Shown here piece by piece: positions 24,891-33,057 of a stretch of 64,000 nt of DNA. The stretch covers positions 1-64,000 of the forward strand of contig JAIYAP010000045.1 in assembly GCA_027488935.1 (NCBI GenBank), given 5' to 3'. A program made the translations under genes and the position numbers. Within the stretch, counting starts at the first letter, position 1. Each line of letters begins with the position of its first letter. The notes beneath the pieces are model-generated. The model was not told where the DNA came from. It saw nothing but the letters and a program-made list of their open reading frames with translations, and ran no database searches. This DNA comes from Saprospiraceae bacterium. GTDB lineage: Bacteria; Bacteroidota; Bacteroidia; Chitinophagales; Saprospiraceae.

Positions 24891-25820
24891 TCAATTCATC
24901 ACATCCACCGCCAAAACCACATCCAGCAGTATTTTAAGGTCTTCATACAATTCATTGACTACTTCAAAACGCACATTGGAGCCCCAAAGTGAGGGTTCCA
25001 GCAAGTCTTTATCCTGCGTGAGCGCGAGGTAAATTTTATCGCCAATAATGGAGCAGTAAATTTCCTTTTCCCGGTTTACTTTTTGAAACCGCAGCCGGAA
25101 CATTAAAATGGCATGTTGCAATTCTTTGGAAATCACATCCTGAATCCGAACGTCTTTGGTGGCGTAGGTATCAAAAAAAGCCTCAAATTCGGGTAAAAGG
25201 TTGTCCTTCACCCGCCTGCCGCCAATTAAATGAAAGGCTTTTTCGCTTCGGCTCAGGTATTTGCGGTAAGCATCGGGCAGCAAAAGCACACCTCCGTGCA
25301 TATCGGCACGCTGAAAATCGGCGATCAAAAATATGCCGCGAAACACATAGTCCAGGCGATTGCGTACATCTGAAAACTCTTTTACCCGTAATTCGCTCAA
25401 TTGAAAAGGTGTTTCGCGCACCATCCCTTCAATCAGGTCTTCGCCCCGGTACTCGTCTGCGTGCGTGAAAATTTTACTTTCTAAAAAATCTTCGGGCTGT
25501 ATAAATCCCTTGGGATCATATTGTTTGAAACTGAAATTGACGCTGTTGTCAATAAAATCGAGCAACAGCCCCACAATACGCGGCTTGAATTCCTGGTAAA
25601 ACACCTGGATTCGAAAACCCAAATAGGCCATCCAAATCGCTACCGGAATCAGCAACAACAGCGTCACCAGAAAAATATCAATCAGGATTTCAATTGCCAC
25701 TACCGCAGCCAGCATCAAGGCCGATAGCAGCAACAGGCGTACCAATCGCCGCCGCCGTTGCTCCAGGTGCAACAATTCGGGATAAATGTTCTGATTGTAA
25801 AAAAGGCGGAAGTCCTGCAT
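24891..25820 (-). CDS. DUF3137 membrane protein
   Basis: The 309 residues begin with an amphipathic helix, followed by a hairpin of two membrane helices at about 26-70 (LLLLSALMLAAVVAIEILI and FLVTLLLLIPVAIWMAYLGF). The cytoplasmic remainder matches the DUF3137 pattern: DYVFRGIFLIADF, GRRVKDNLLPEFEAFF and YCSIIGDKIYLAL. The function of the family is unknown. The gene is 7 bases from the RHH gene and cotranscribed with it and parA by spacing. Confidence 0.8.
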   Translation of the reverse strand: MQDFRLFYNQNIYPELLHLEQRRRRLVRLLLLSALMLAAVVAIEILIDIFLVTLLLLIPVAIWMAYLGFRIQVFYQEFKPRIVGLLLDFIDNSVNFSFKQYDPKGFIQPEDFLESKIFTHADEYRGEDLIEGMVRETPFQLSELRVKEFSDVRNRLDYVFRGIFLIADFQRADMHGGVLLLPDAYRKYLSRSEKAFHLIGGRRVKDNLLPEFEAFFDTYATKDVRIQDVISKELQHAILMFRLRFQKVNREKEIYCSIIGDKIYLALTQDKDLLEPSLWGSNVRFEVVNELYEDLKILLDVVLAVDVMN

Positions 25821-25827
25821 GCCGACC

Positions 25828-26310
25828 TTACAACTCGATTCCTTTTTGTTCTTTATACTCGTCGATGTAATCGTCGATGAGGTGCACGAGCAAATCTTTC
25901 AGATAAGCATTTTCGAGGCGTGCAATGACCTTCAGTTTCTCCAATTTTAATTTATCGACTGCAACGGTCAGGCGTTTTTTGCCAGAAGATTCATCGGTTG
26001 TAATTTCTTGAACATCAATGGTTTGACGAATCAGCGCATCCAGGCCGCTGTATTTTGGGCGTACGGGTGTAGCGTCGTATCCGCTGCGATTTTTAGCGCT
26101 GGCGGTCAGGGAGTCCGGCTGATTGGCTTCGTATTTTTCCAAGCTTTCGTCGAGCGCTTCCTGCAACAGGGAATCCAGGTCGGATAAAAAATTCTTATGC
26201 GCTGCCTTGCGCTCACCCGTGGTAGGTTCGGTGGCGCCAAAGGCTATTTGCCCGGATTGTGGATCATTGAACAGGTTGTCCAGACCTTCGGAGAATCGTT
26301 TTTTGCTCAT
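25828..26310 (-). CDS. ParA-linked protein with ribbon-helix-helix-like C-terminus
   Basis: The 160 residues have a disordered, polar N-terminal half and a C-terminal segment at about 113-155 with the ribbon-helix-helix pattern: a strand KRLTVAVDKLKLEKL, then helices KVIARLENAYLKDLL and HLIDDYIDEY. It lies 13 bases after parA. In many plasmid and phage partition systems an RHH protein is the DNA-binding partner of ParA, so I infer a centromere-binding or adaptor role. The N-terminal SKKRFSEGLDNLFNDP could be the ParA-contacting part. No parS-like repeat was found nearby. Confidence 0.6.
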   Translation of the reverse strand: MSKKRFSEGLDNLFNDPQSGQIAFGATEPTTGERKAAHKNFLSDLDSLLQEALDESLEKYEANQPDSLTASAKNRSGYDATPVRPKYSGLDALIRQTIDVQEITTDESSGKKRLTVAVDKLKLEKLKVIARLENAYLKDLLVHLIDDYIDEYKEQKGIEL

Positions 26311-26323
26311 CCAGTAAGGGCGT

Positions 26324-27073
26324 TCATTTTGTGCGTTCCAAAATTTCCTTGCTCAGTGCGAGGTAATCGACAGCGCCTGGGCTTTTGGGGAGGTAATCGA
26401 AAATGTCTTTGCGTTGCGCGGGCGCTTCGGCGAGCGCAACGTTGTCACGAATATAGGTACTAAAAACTTTATCGCCAAAATATTTGTGAATCGTATCCAC
26501 CACATCGCGGTTCAACACACGTCGGCTGTCGTACATCGTGGCAATTACACCACTCATTTCAAGTTGTTTGTTAAGGCGCATTTTTACCTTATCAATCACT
26601 TGTTTGATTTTTGCGAGGCCTTGCACCGCGAGAAACTCGGTTTGCAGCGGAATCAAAACATACCGGCTGCTGGTAAGGGCATTGAGCGTGAGTAATCCGA
26701 GCGAGGGTGGGCAATCGATGAGTACATAATCATAATCATCGGCTACCTGGTTGATCAGTTCGCGCAGGATAAACTCTCGGCCGGCTTCATTGATGAGTTC
26801 CATCTCCGCACCCGAAAGGTCGAGCGAAGAAGTAATAACGTCGAGGTTGGGCTTGTGGTTGTAAGGAACGAGTTCGCCTTCGCCCCGCAAGGCTTCATAA
26901 ATGGTTGTTTTTTGACGCGGTATGCCGAGTGAAATGGTAAGGTTTGCCTGCGGATCGAGGTCGATCAACAGCACTTTTTTGCCTAATTCCACCAGCCCGG
27001 CGCCAATATTGATTGTGCTGGTTGTTTTACCAACCCCACCTTTGTGATTCAGAAGAGAGATTACATGACCCAT
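26324..27073 (-). CDS. ParA/Soj family ATPase
   Basis: The 249-residue deviant Walker ATPase has KGGVGKTTST (11-20) with the signature lysine, IDLDPQANLTISLG as switch I, and DYVLIDCPPSLGLLTLNA as Walker B and switch II. ParA proteins bind DNA non-specifically as ATP dimers and position chromosomes, plasmids or protein complexes. No ParB gene is adjacent; an RHH protein and a DUF3137 membrane protein follow instead. A promoter match at 27082-27111 would give an almost leaderless mRNA. It may be an accessory partition or positioning system rather than the main chromosomal one. Confidence 0.92.
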   Translation of the reverse strand: MGHVISLLNHKGGVGKTTSTINIGAGLVELGKKVLLIDLDPQANLTISLGIPRQKTTIYEALRGEGELVPYNHKPNLDVITSSLDLSGAEMELINEAGREFILRELINQVADDYDYVLIDCPPSLGLLTLNALTSSRYVLIPLQTEFLAVQGLAKIKQVIDKVKMRLNKQLEMSGVIATMYDSRRVLNRDVVDTIHKYFGDKVFSTYIRDNVALAEAPAQRKDIFDYLPKSPGAVDYLALSKEILERTK

Positions 27074-27081
27074 AATAGATA

Positions 27082-27111
27082 CAAAAGTACGAAAAAATAA
27101 GAAATAGCAAA
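27082..27111 (-). promoter_or_regulatory. Promoter of the parA operon
   Basis: On the minus strand TTTG (27111-27108) and TACTTTTG (27089-27082) are separated by 18 bases. The start would fall within a few bases of the ATG at 27073. Confidence 0.55.
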
Positions 27112-27258
27112 GGTACGATGCTTACACCATATTGTTTCATCTGTGTTGGAAACAAAGGTAAAAGAAAAAAGAAACAGGCTTAAACGGCTGATTGTCAGAT
27201 GAAAGTATGGTTCGAAATTTGGCTTCAGAAAAAAAAGTGAAAAAAAACTTTGACATTT

Positions 27259-27290
27259 TTTGTTTTTAAAAACTCTTTGTTTTAAATTTG
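27259..27290 (+). promoter_or_regulatory. Promoter of the S24 regulator gene
   Basis: TTTG at 27259-27262 and TAAATTTG at 27283-27290, spaced by 20 bases, match the consensus exactly. The leader to the ATG at 27371 is about 75 bases. The 150 bases between this and the parA promoter are AT-rich and could hold operators; no clear repeat was identified. Confidence 0.65.
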
Positions 27291-27370
27291 CAGTGTCAAA
27301 CAGCGTGAATGACGTTGTAAAGACGGATTAACCATCCTAATTCACATTAATAGTTTAAAACAAGCGGGCT

Positions 27371-28105
27371 ATGATCAAGGAAGATAGAATTGATTTGAAT
27401 ACCAGGTTTATCAATGCTTTCAAACTGCTGGAAGATCGCGGGGCCATTGTAAAAAATGACCGAAGTGGTAAAGGAGTGGGCGATGTTGCTGAAAAAGTGT
27501 TGGGCAACAAGGCTTACGGACACATTATCCGCGCATTTTTAAATCCCGAGAGCAAACGGGTCATTGATTATGGTCAGGCGCAATCGTTTTGCCGCGCTTA
27601 TGACATCAATGAAGCCTGGATGCTGCATGGCATCGGCAATCCGTTTGGATTTGATATGCCGGGCGATGCTTTTGGCGGCGATCGGGTCATTTCTAATGGC
27701 AACGGCAATATTCTGTTTACCACCGTACGCGCTTTCGCTGGTGCTACCCTCGGATCAGATAATGCGGAAGACAACACCTATTTTTCTATTCCTGGCGTGG
27801 GTGGAACGGGCTTGGTAGCCTTTCAAATTGATGGTAATTCTATGGACCCTGTGATTCGCCACGGCGATATTGTGGTGTGCAAATCAGTTGAAAATCTGAA
27901 TGATGTACGCGACAATGAAATCTATGCTGTGCGCAGCAATGGCAATGTTTGGGTGAAATACGTTCAAAAGATTTTCAACAATCGCGGACGTATCACCAAA
28001 CTCAAAATGATCTCAGCCAACTACTTTGATAACGATCCGTTCGAAGAAGATGTAAATGAAACTTCCCGGCTGTACAAAGTGGTGCGCAAGATCAGTAACG
28101 TATAG
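27371..28105 (+). CDS. LexA-like S24 peptidase regulator
   Basis: The 244 residues join an N-terminal helical, DNA-binding-like domain (1-95, XRE-type by pattern) to a C-terminal S24 peptidase domain. The nucleophile is Ser157 in DGNSMDP, and the general base is Lys196 in VWVKYVQK, 39 residues later, the same distance as in LexA. RAFAGATLG places an Ala-Gly bond at 123-124, about 33 residues before the serine, where self-cleavage is expected. It is probably a repressor that cuts itself on DNA damage or stress. The divergent parA operon is a likely target, by position only. Confidence 0.85.
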   Translation: MIKEDRIDLNTRFINAFKLLEDRGAIVKNDRSGKGVGDVAEKVLGNKAYGHIIRAFLNPESKRVIDYGQAQSFCRAYDINEAWMLHGIGNPFGFDMPGDAFGGDRVISNGNGNILFTTVRAFAGATLGSDNAEDNTYFSIPGVGGTGLVAFQIDGNSMDPVIRHGDIVVCKSVENLNDVRDNEIYAVRSNGNVWVKYVQKIFNNRGRITKLKMISANYFDNDPFEEDVNETSRLYKVVRKISNV

Positions 28106-28172
28106 TGAAGGGCCTATCTTGAGGAATAAAGTACAATTGTACGTTTAAGACTCAAAAAACGAACATTGTGAA

Positions 28173-28191
28173 TAGGTTGCGCAACCTTTTT
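28173..28191 (+). terminator. Terminator of the S24 gene
   Basis: AGGTTGCGCAACCT (28173-28186) is a perfect palindrome that can fold into a 5-bp stem with a four-base loop, and it runs into six T residues. Confidence 0.65.
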
Positions 28192-28353
28192 TAACTTGTT
28201 TATATCTCGGTGTAAAACAAGCTTCCAACTCATTTTAAAAATAATACCTGCTTCAACTGCAACACAGTTAAGTTGAAAAGGTATTTTAAGATATTATCCT
28301 GCTGTTTATTGTTTTCGGAGCCTCCCGCGCGCAACGCCGGCGAGGCTTTTTTT
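28192..28353 (+). other. Structured intergenic segment with its own terminator
   Basis: Between two terminators lies a two-part hairpin: AATACCT (28243-28249) pairs with AGGTATT (28279-28285), and TTCAACT (28252-28258) with AGTTGAA (28271-28277). A second terminator follows (AGCCTC 28319-28324 with GAGGCT 28342-28347, then T residues to 28353). No promoter matching the consensus was found, so this may be extra 3' structure of the S24 mRNA or a small RNA. Confidence 0.35.
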
Positions 28354-28437
28354 ATATCCCTGGGGGGCAATGCTGTTGATATAAAGATTTTAGATTCTAT
28401 GATTTAATCTTAATCCATAAATCAACGGCAATACCCC

Positions 28438-29199
28438 TTAAAACCGGTAACCTACGCCAAATTGAAGGCGGAAACTGTCGAAATACTTGTAATACGTGGC
28501 TTCCGCACCCGTTTGTGGCGTGCCTTCTATTTTGTTAAAACGCACAAAACCATCAGCCACCCGCATGTTGGTGTACAAATATTCGGCACCCAACAAAATA
28601 TAAGTGCCTGCACCCGAATCATAACGAAGTGCTAAACCACCGCGAAACAAAGGCTGAAAACCGCGATCCGTTTTGATGCCATTCACACCTACCGGAAGTT
28701 GGCCACCATTATCAGTCGGCCATTCAATGGTTCGTGTAGCCGTTTCTTTGTTGAAAATATAAACGGCCCCAACACCCAATTGGGCTTCAAGCCCTAACCT
28801 GCAACCCAATTGATGCACACTGTGCAAGCCGACGGAAGCAATCGCTATGTTAGAAATGCTGGTATTGTTGTTTCCTGTACGCGCCGAAAGCGAATCGCCG
28901 TAAAAGTTATTGGGGACCTCGCTGTAAAAACCGTATTCGGTATAGCCACCACCCACGGTCGCATTCCAGCCCAGGCGCGAACAAAAATTATTCAAATAAG
29001 TAAACTCCAACAAACCACCATTAAAGTTGGCTGGACGCAACGTCATAGATGAAGGCGGTGCCGTAATAATCGAGAAATGCGCATTTTTACTAAGCATCGG
29101 TCCAACCTGGATCCTGATCTCAGAGCGTTTGTTGGTTTGGGCCGCAGCGACACCAAGTGAGCCTAAACAAACGAGTACAAGAATTGGTCGTATATACAT
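28438..29199 (-). CDS. Outer-membrane beta-barrel protein
   Basis: The 253-residue protein has a signal peptide (MYIRPILVLVCLGSLGVAAA, cleavage before QTNKR) and then strands with the alternating pattern of a small porin-like barrel (IRIQVGPMLSKN, GWNATVGGGYTEYGFYS, FDSFRLQFGVGYRF at the very end). The final aromatic residue is the usual outer-membrane insertion signal. The frame is open to 29262, but the Met at 29199 starts the signal peptide. Function unknown. Confidence 0.65.
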   Translation of the reverse strand: MYIRPILVLVCLGSLGVAAAQTNKRSEIRIQVGPMLSKNAHFSIITAPPSSMTLRPANFNGGLLEFTYLNNFCSRLGWNATVGGGYTEYGFYSEVPNNFYGDSLSARTGNNNTSISNIAIASVGLHSVHQLGCRLGLEAQLGVGAVYIFNKETATRTIEWPTDNGGQLPVGVNGIKTDRGFQPLFRGGLALRYDSGAGTYILLGAEYLYTNMRVADGFVRFNKIEGTPQTGAEATYYKYFDSFRLQFGVGYRF

Positions 29200-29383
29200 G
29201 TGCGTATGAATAAAACTGAGTGATGCTGATCTCAATCCAACATTGCTCGGAAAGATAAGCAAAAAAAATGATAGTTTTTTAAATTGCGTAGCCAGAAATG
29301 CATTCAGGCATGTAATTGTCCAAAAAACATGCCGTTAGGCAATAAAGTTTAGCCCTCCGCCAATAAATAGCGTGCATCCGACC

Positions 29384-30064
29384 TCAAATTGCGGTCAATA
29401 CTTCTTTCCACCACGCTTCCGACGGGGGCGGAGCGGATAGTAACAGGGGCGTTTGCCGAACCGGATGGGTAATGGCCATCTGCCAGCAATGCAAACCAAT
29501 AGAGGCATTGGACAGGGCCTGGGGCGCGCCATATTTCAAATCACCCAACAGCACACAGTTGATCGCCGCAAGTTGTACCCGGATCTGATGCGGCCTGCCG
29601 GTTTCCGGAAATACTTTTAATAAATAATGCGCACCCAGTCGTTTCACCAATTCAAATCGGGTGATGCTTTCTTTGGCGTCTTTTACAGGCTTGTCGTACG
29701 CTTTGACCACATTCCGCGCAGCATCTTTCAACAAAAAATGCCGCAAAATACCGTGCGGCTGGCCCGGCGAATGTAAACACAAGGCCAAATACGTTTTTTC
29801 TACTTCCCGATCCCGAAACATGGTGGTGAGCCTTCCAAGTGCCTTGTCTGTACGCGCAAACAAAACCGCACCACTCACCGGTCGATCAATGCGATGGGTT
29901 GGATGCAAAAAAACAGCACCCGGCTTATCGTATTTTTCTTTCAAATAGGTTTTCCCCCAATCGGTAAGGGTCGGATCGCCCGTTTTATCCCCTTGTACCA
30001 ACCATCCTGCTGGTTTATTAATCGCCAATAAATGGTTATCTTCGAATATAATGCTCGGTTCCAT
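29384..30064 (-). CDS. RluA-family RNA pseudouridine synthase
   Basis: The 226 residues carry the RluA core: LLAINKPAGWLVQGD, the catalytic-Asp motif HRIDRPVSGAVLFAR, and the RPHQIRVQLA segment with CVLLGDLKYGA. It isomerises specific uridines in rRNA or tRNA; the target is not predictable here. There is no N-terminal S4 domain. The gene follows uppP by 15 bases, a place where, as I recall, many Bacteroidota have truB, another pseudouridine synthase gene. Confidence 0.9.
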   Translation of the reverse strand: MEPSIIFEDNHLLAINKPAGWLVQGDKTGDPTLTDWGKTYLKEKYDKPGAVFLHPTHRIDRPVSGAVLFARTDKALGRLTTMFRDREVEKTYLALCLHSPGQPHGILRHFLLKDAARNVVKAYDKPVKDAKESITRFELVKRLGAHYLLKVFPETGRPHQIRVQLAAINCVLLGDLKYGAPQALSNASIGLHCWQMAITHPVRQTPLLLSAPPPSEAWWKEVLTAI

Positions 30065-30079
30065 CGTTTGCAGGCAGGG

Positions 30080-30895
30080 TTAAAAATTCCCCACTTCTAC
30101 GCCGTTAAAATAACCCATGGCCCAAAGTACCAGGATAATGACGCCCACCACAATGCGATAATAACCAAAGGCTTTGAACCCGTGTTTCGTCAAAAACTGA
30201 ATAAACGAGCGAATTGCAAGCATCGCAACTAAAAACGCAATCACATTCCCAACACCCAGCAACATGAGTTCATCCGATGTGAAGGTGCCGCCTTCGTCTT
30301 TGATGAAATCATATAAGGACTTCACCGTAGCGGCAAACATGGTAGGAACGGCTAAAAAGAACGAAAATTCGGCGGCCGTGGTCGGCGATAAACCCTGCGT
30401 AAGTCCACCAATAATGGTGGCTGCAGAGCGACTTACCCCCGGAATCATGGAAATAACCTGAAAAAGGCCAATATTCAAGGCTTTCGGCAGGGTTATGTCT
30501 TCCACCGAAGTGGAACGTCGACTCTGACGTTCGAAATAGTCATCTAAAAATAAAAACAGGATGCCGCCGACAATCAGGGCCAGCGCGACCACCACAATGT
30601 TCTCCAATAAGTTATCAATAAAGCCCTTCAACAACAGTCCAAATATAGCGGCAGGTAAAAATGCCACAAAAAGGCGGATGTAAAAGTTGAAATTTTGAAA
30701 AAACCGACGCCAGTACAATACGAGCACGGAAACGATGGCCCCCAACTGAATGGCAACGGTGAATACTTTGACAAAAGGATCGGCCGCAATGCCCATGATG
30801 GTCGAAGCAATGACCATGTGACCCGTAGAAGAAATCGGTAAGAACTCCGTAATTCCTTCAATAATAGCAAGGATTATAGCGTGTATTAAGTTCAT
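30080..30895 (-). CDS. uppP: Undecaprenyl-diphosphatase
   Basis: The 271-residue integral membrane enzyme recycles undecaprenyl diphosphate to the monophosphate carrier used for peptidoglycan and surface polysaccharide. [15 protein letters not shown] (13-27) and [14 protein letters not shown] near residue 155 are the BacA active-site motifs. About eight membrane helices are visible. Its ATG overlaps the DUF3098 stop by four bases, so the two are translated together. Confidence 0.96.
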   Translation of the reverse strand: MNLIHAIILAIIEGITEFLPISSTGHMVIASTIMGIAADPFVKVFTVAIQLGAIVSVLVLYWRRFFQNFNFYIRLFVAFLPAAIFGLLLKGFIDNLLENIVVVALALIVGGILFLFLDDYFERQSRRSTSVEDITLPKALNIGLFQVISMIPGVSRSAATIIGGLTQGLSPTTAAEFSFFLAVPTMFAATVKSLYDFIKDEGGTFTSDELMLLGVGNVIAFLVAMLAIRSFIQFLTKHGFKAFGYYRIVVGVIILVLWAMGYFNGVEVGNF

Positions 30896-31275
30896 TCAGC
30901 GGATGGGTTGTCGGAAACAAGTGCCGTTGTTGGTTGCGTATTTTTGAAAATCCCTACAATGACCACCACAAAACCAGCCACCATCATGATCGGGGCCAGG
31001 GTAATACGACGGAAACTGTAAATGCGTTCGGGTTCCCATTTGTTTGGATCAGGCATCGCACCGCCCGACATGGTAATCAATCCCAATATAACCAAACCCA
31101 GGCCAATTCCCATGTAAATGAAATTTTGGCGACCAAAGATGAACTCATTTTTACCGGCGGAAAAGATATTTTCTTTTTTCTCTGTCCGACGAACAGGGGC
31201 CGGCGCTGCTTTTTTTGCGGTTGGTTGCGCCGCTGGTTGCCGTTGTGGCGTAGGACGTTGTGGTTGCTTTGCCAT
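30892..31275 (-). CDS. DUF3098 small membrane protein
   Basis: The 127 residues start with a Pro/Gln/Ala/Lys-rich cytoplasmic tail, then [21 protein letters not shown] and a second membrane helix ([15 protein letters not shown]). This family is found in Bacteroidota between ftsX and uppP, suggesting a link to cell-wall growth or division. The function is unknown. It overlaps uppP by four bases. Confidence 0.88.
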   Translation of the reverse strand: MAKQPQRPTPQRQPAAQPTAKKAAPAPVRRTEKKENIFSAGKNEFIFGRQNFIYMGIGLGLVILGLITMSGGAMPDPNKWEPERIYSFRRITLAPIMMVAGFVVVIVGIFKNTQPTTALVSDNPSAE

Positions 31276-31377
31276 TTTATCTGGAATAATATGCCCCGAT
31301 TACGCGGGAGTCTGGTGAATGTGTGGTTCCGATTGCTCGGCAAATGATGTGTTTTATAATTTATAAAACATTCATCT

Positions 31378-32232
31378 TTAATATAAATCGTCTACGCGCA
31401 TGCGCAGAAATTTTTGGACAACAAAATAGGTGCTCAATCCCGAAATCAAAATACCTAGCAGGATCAACAACACAAAAATAGCAAGAATGCTGTTCAAGTC
31501 TTCCAATTGTTGCAAATCGGGCATCAACCTGCTTGCACTCCACTGGGTACCGATCAAGGCTGCGATCGCGAGCAATGCACTCCACAAACCATTCATAATA
31601 CCCCGCACAAGATATGGCCGACTGATAAATGCCCAGGAAGCGCCCACCAATTCCTGATTTTTGATCAAAAAACGGTTGGAAAACAAGGCCAGGCGGATGG
31701 TATTGTGAATCAAGGTAACGGCAGCAAAGATGAGCAAAATTCCAAGTCCAAGTATGATCCATCCCAGGTTTTGGATATTTTTACCCACATTACCCGTATT
31801 AGCGGCCTCAAAATAGAGATCAGAAATGAAGGTATCGCGGCGTAAGGTTTCACGCCAGTTGAGCAAACTGTCATTTTGCAAAAATTCGGCACGTACATTA
31901 AAGCGTATTACGTCCCGCAACAAATTCGGCACATCTTCGAGTAAACTTTCGTCTCCCAGGTCTTTTTTCATCGTCGATTGCGCCTGCTCCCGGGTAATAA
32001 ACGTAACCGACTCTTGTTTTACAAAAGGCTGTCGACGAATGTCTTGCACCATCCGGGCGATCTCTTCTTGTGGGGTGTTGGCTTGCAATTCCAGCCAAAT
32101 GTCCACTTTCTCTTTGAACATCGTTGCTAATTGCCGGGCATGGGTTGCCATGATGGCAAAAAAACCAAGGATAAACAGGACCATCGCAACACTGACGATC
32201 GCATAAAAATAAGTAGGTTTACTACGCGACAT
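31378..32232 (-). CDS. ftsX: Cell division protein FtsX
   Basis: The 284-residue permease has the FtsX layout: an N-terminal membrane helix (17-30), an extracytoplasmic domain to about 165 (KVDIWLELQANTPQEEIARM, FVKQESVTFITREQA), then three helices. Together with the ATPase FtsE it controls peptidoglycan hydrolases at the septum. ftsE is not in the window, as is common in this phylum. DUF3098 and uppP follow. A TACCTTTG box at 32338-32345 on the minus strand may be its -7 element, but no -33 box was seen. Confidence 0.9.
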   Translation of the reverse strand: MSRSKPTYFYAIVSVAMVLFILGFFAIMATHARQLATMFKEKVDIWLELQANTPQEEIARMVQDIRRQPFVKQESVTFITREQAQSTMKKDLGDESLLEDVPNLLRDVIRFNVRAEFLQNDSLLNWRETLRRDTFISDLYFEAANTGNVGKNIQNLGWIILGLGILLIFAAVTLIHNTIRLALFSNRFLIKNQELVGASWAFISRPYLVRGIMNGLWSALLAIAALIGTQWSASRLMPDLQQLEDLNSILAIFVLLILLGILISGLSTYFVVQKFLRMRVDDLY

Positions 32233-32476
32233 GGAAAGTTTTTGAATCGACTGGTTTTAAAGAATTTATGCAACGAAAGATATTAATTTGGTGTTAGTGG
32301 ACGTTATTGCACCAACTCAAAATCCGCCTACAAGCTGCAAAGGTAGTATAAGCATGGTTTTTTGGATGTATTTTACAGCCACTTTCTATGATGCTTAAAG
32401 ACAAGCCTTTGTTCAAGGAAGTTGCGCTCCGAAGGCGGGTTATGGAGGCAATGTTTACGTTTTTGCACGAATTCAG

Positions 32477-33055
32477 ATGATTGCTATTTACTTTTTGCTC
32501 ACTGCCTTGCTTTTAGATGCTCAAAATGCGCCTAAAATTCAACTCACCAATCCTTCTTTTGAAGATACACCTCGGCAAAATGCATTCCCTTGGGGTTGGT
32601 CATCGAGCACGGCCGATTGTACGCCCGATATTTTTCCAGGTGCATGGGGACTGAAATTTGCGCCGCAACATGGTAAAACCTGCATCGGCTTAGTGACCCG
32701 TGAAGACGGTACCCGAGAGGATTTAGGACAAATGTTGACCGTTACCCTTAAAAAAGACTCTTGCTACACCTTTACCCTATACCTGGCGCACGGTGCGCAA
32801 TACGTTGGCTATAACCAGCCCCTGCGCCTGCGCGTATGGGGCGGCGCGCGCAAGGGGGCCAAGGAACAATTGTTAGACAGTTCGCCACTGATTGATCATC
32901 CGGATTGGCGAATTTATAAATTTCAATTTACGCCATCCAAGGACCTGCAATACCTTAGTTTTGAGGCTTATTTTGCTCCAGGTGTGCTGTTTAAATATAA
33001 AGGCAATATTTTATTAGACAATTGTTCGCCCATTGACCGCTGTGACCGCGCCTGA
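32477..33055 (+). CDS. Secreted protein with carbohydrate-binding-like domain
   Basis: The 192 residues begin with a short signal peptide (IYFLLTALLLDAQ). The body resembles a galactose-binding-like beta sandwich: LTNPSFEDTPRQNAFPWGW at the start, KKDSCYTFTLYLAHG in the middle and NILLDNCSPI at the end. In Saprospiria such domains are found in gliding and surface proteins. There is no sorting domain, so it may stay in the periplasm. It is alone, divergent from ftsX and convergent with hutU. Confidence 0.6.
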   Translation: MIAIYFLLTALLLDAQNAPKIQLTNPSFEDTPRQNAFPWGWSSSTADCTPDIFPGAWGLKFAPQHGKTCIGLVTREDGTREDLGQMLTVTLKKDSCYTFTLYLAHGAQYVGYNQPLRLRVWGGARKGAKEQLLDSSPLIDHPDWRIYKFQFTPSKDLQYLSFEAYFAPGVLFKYKGNILLDNCSPIDRCDRA

Positions 33056-33057
33056 TT

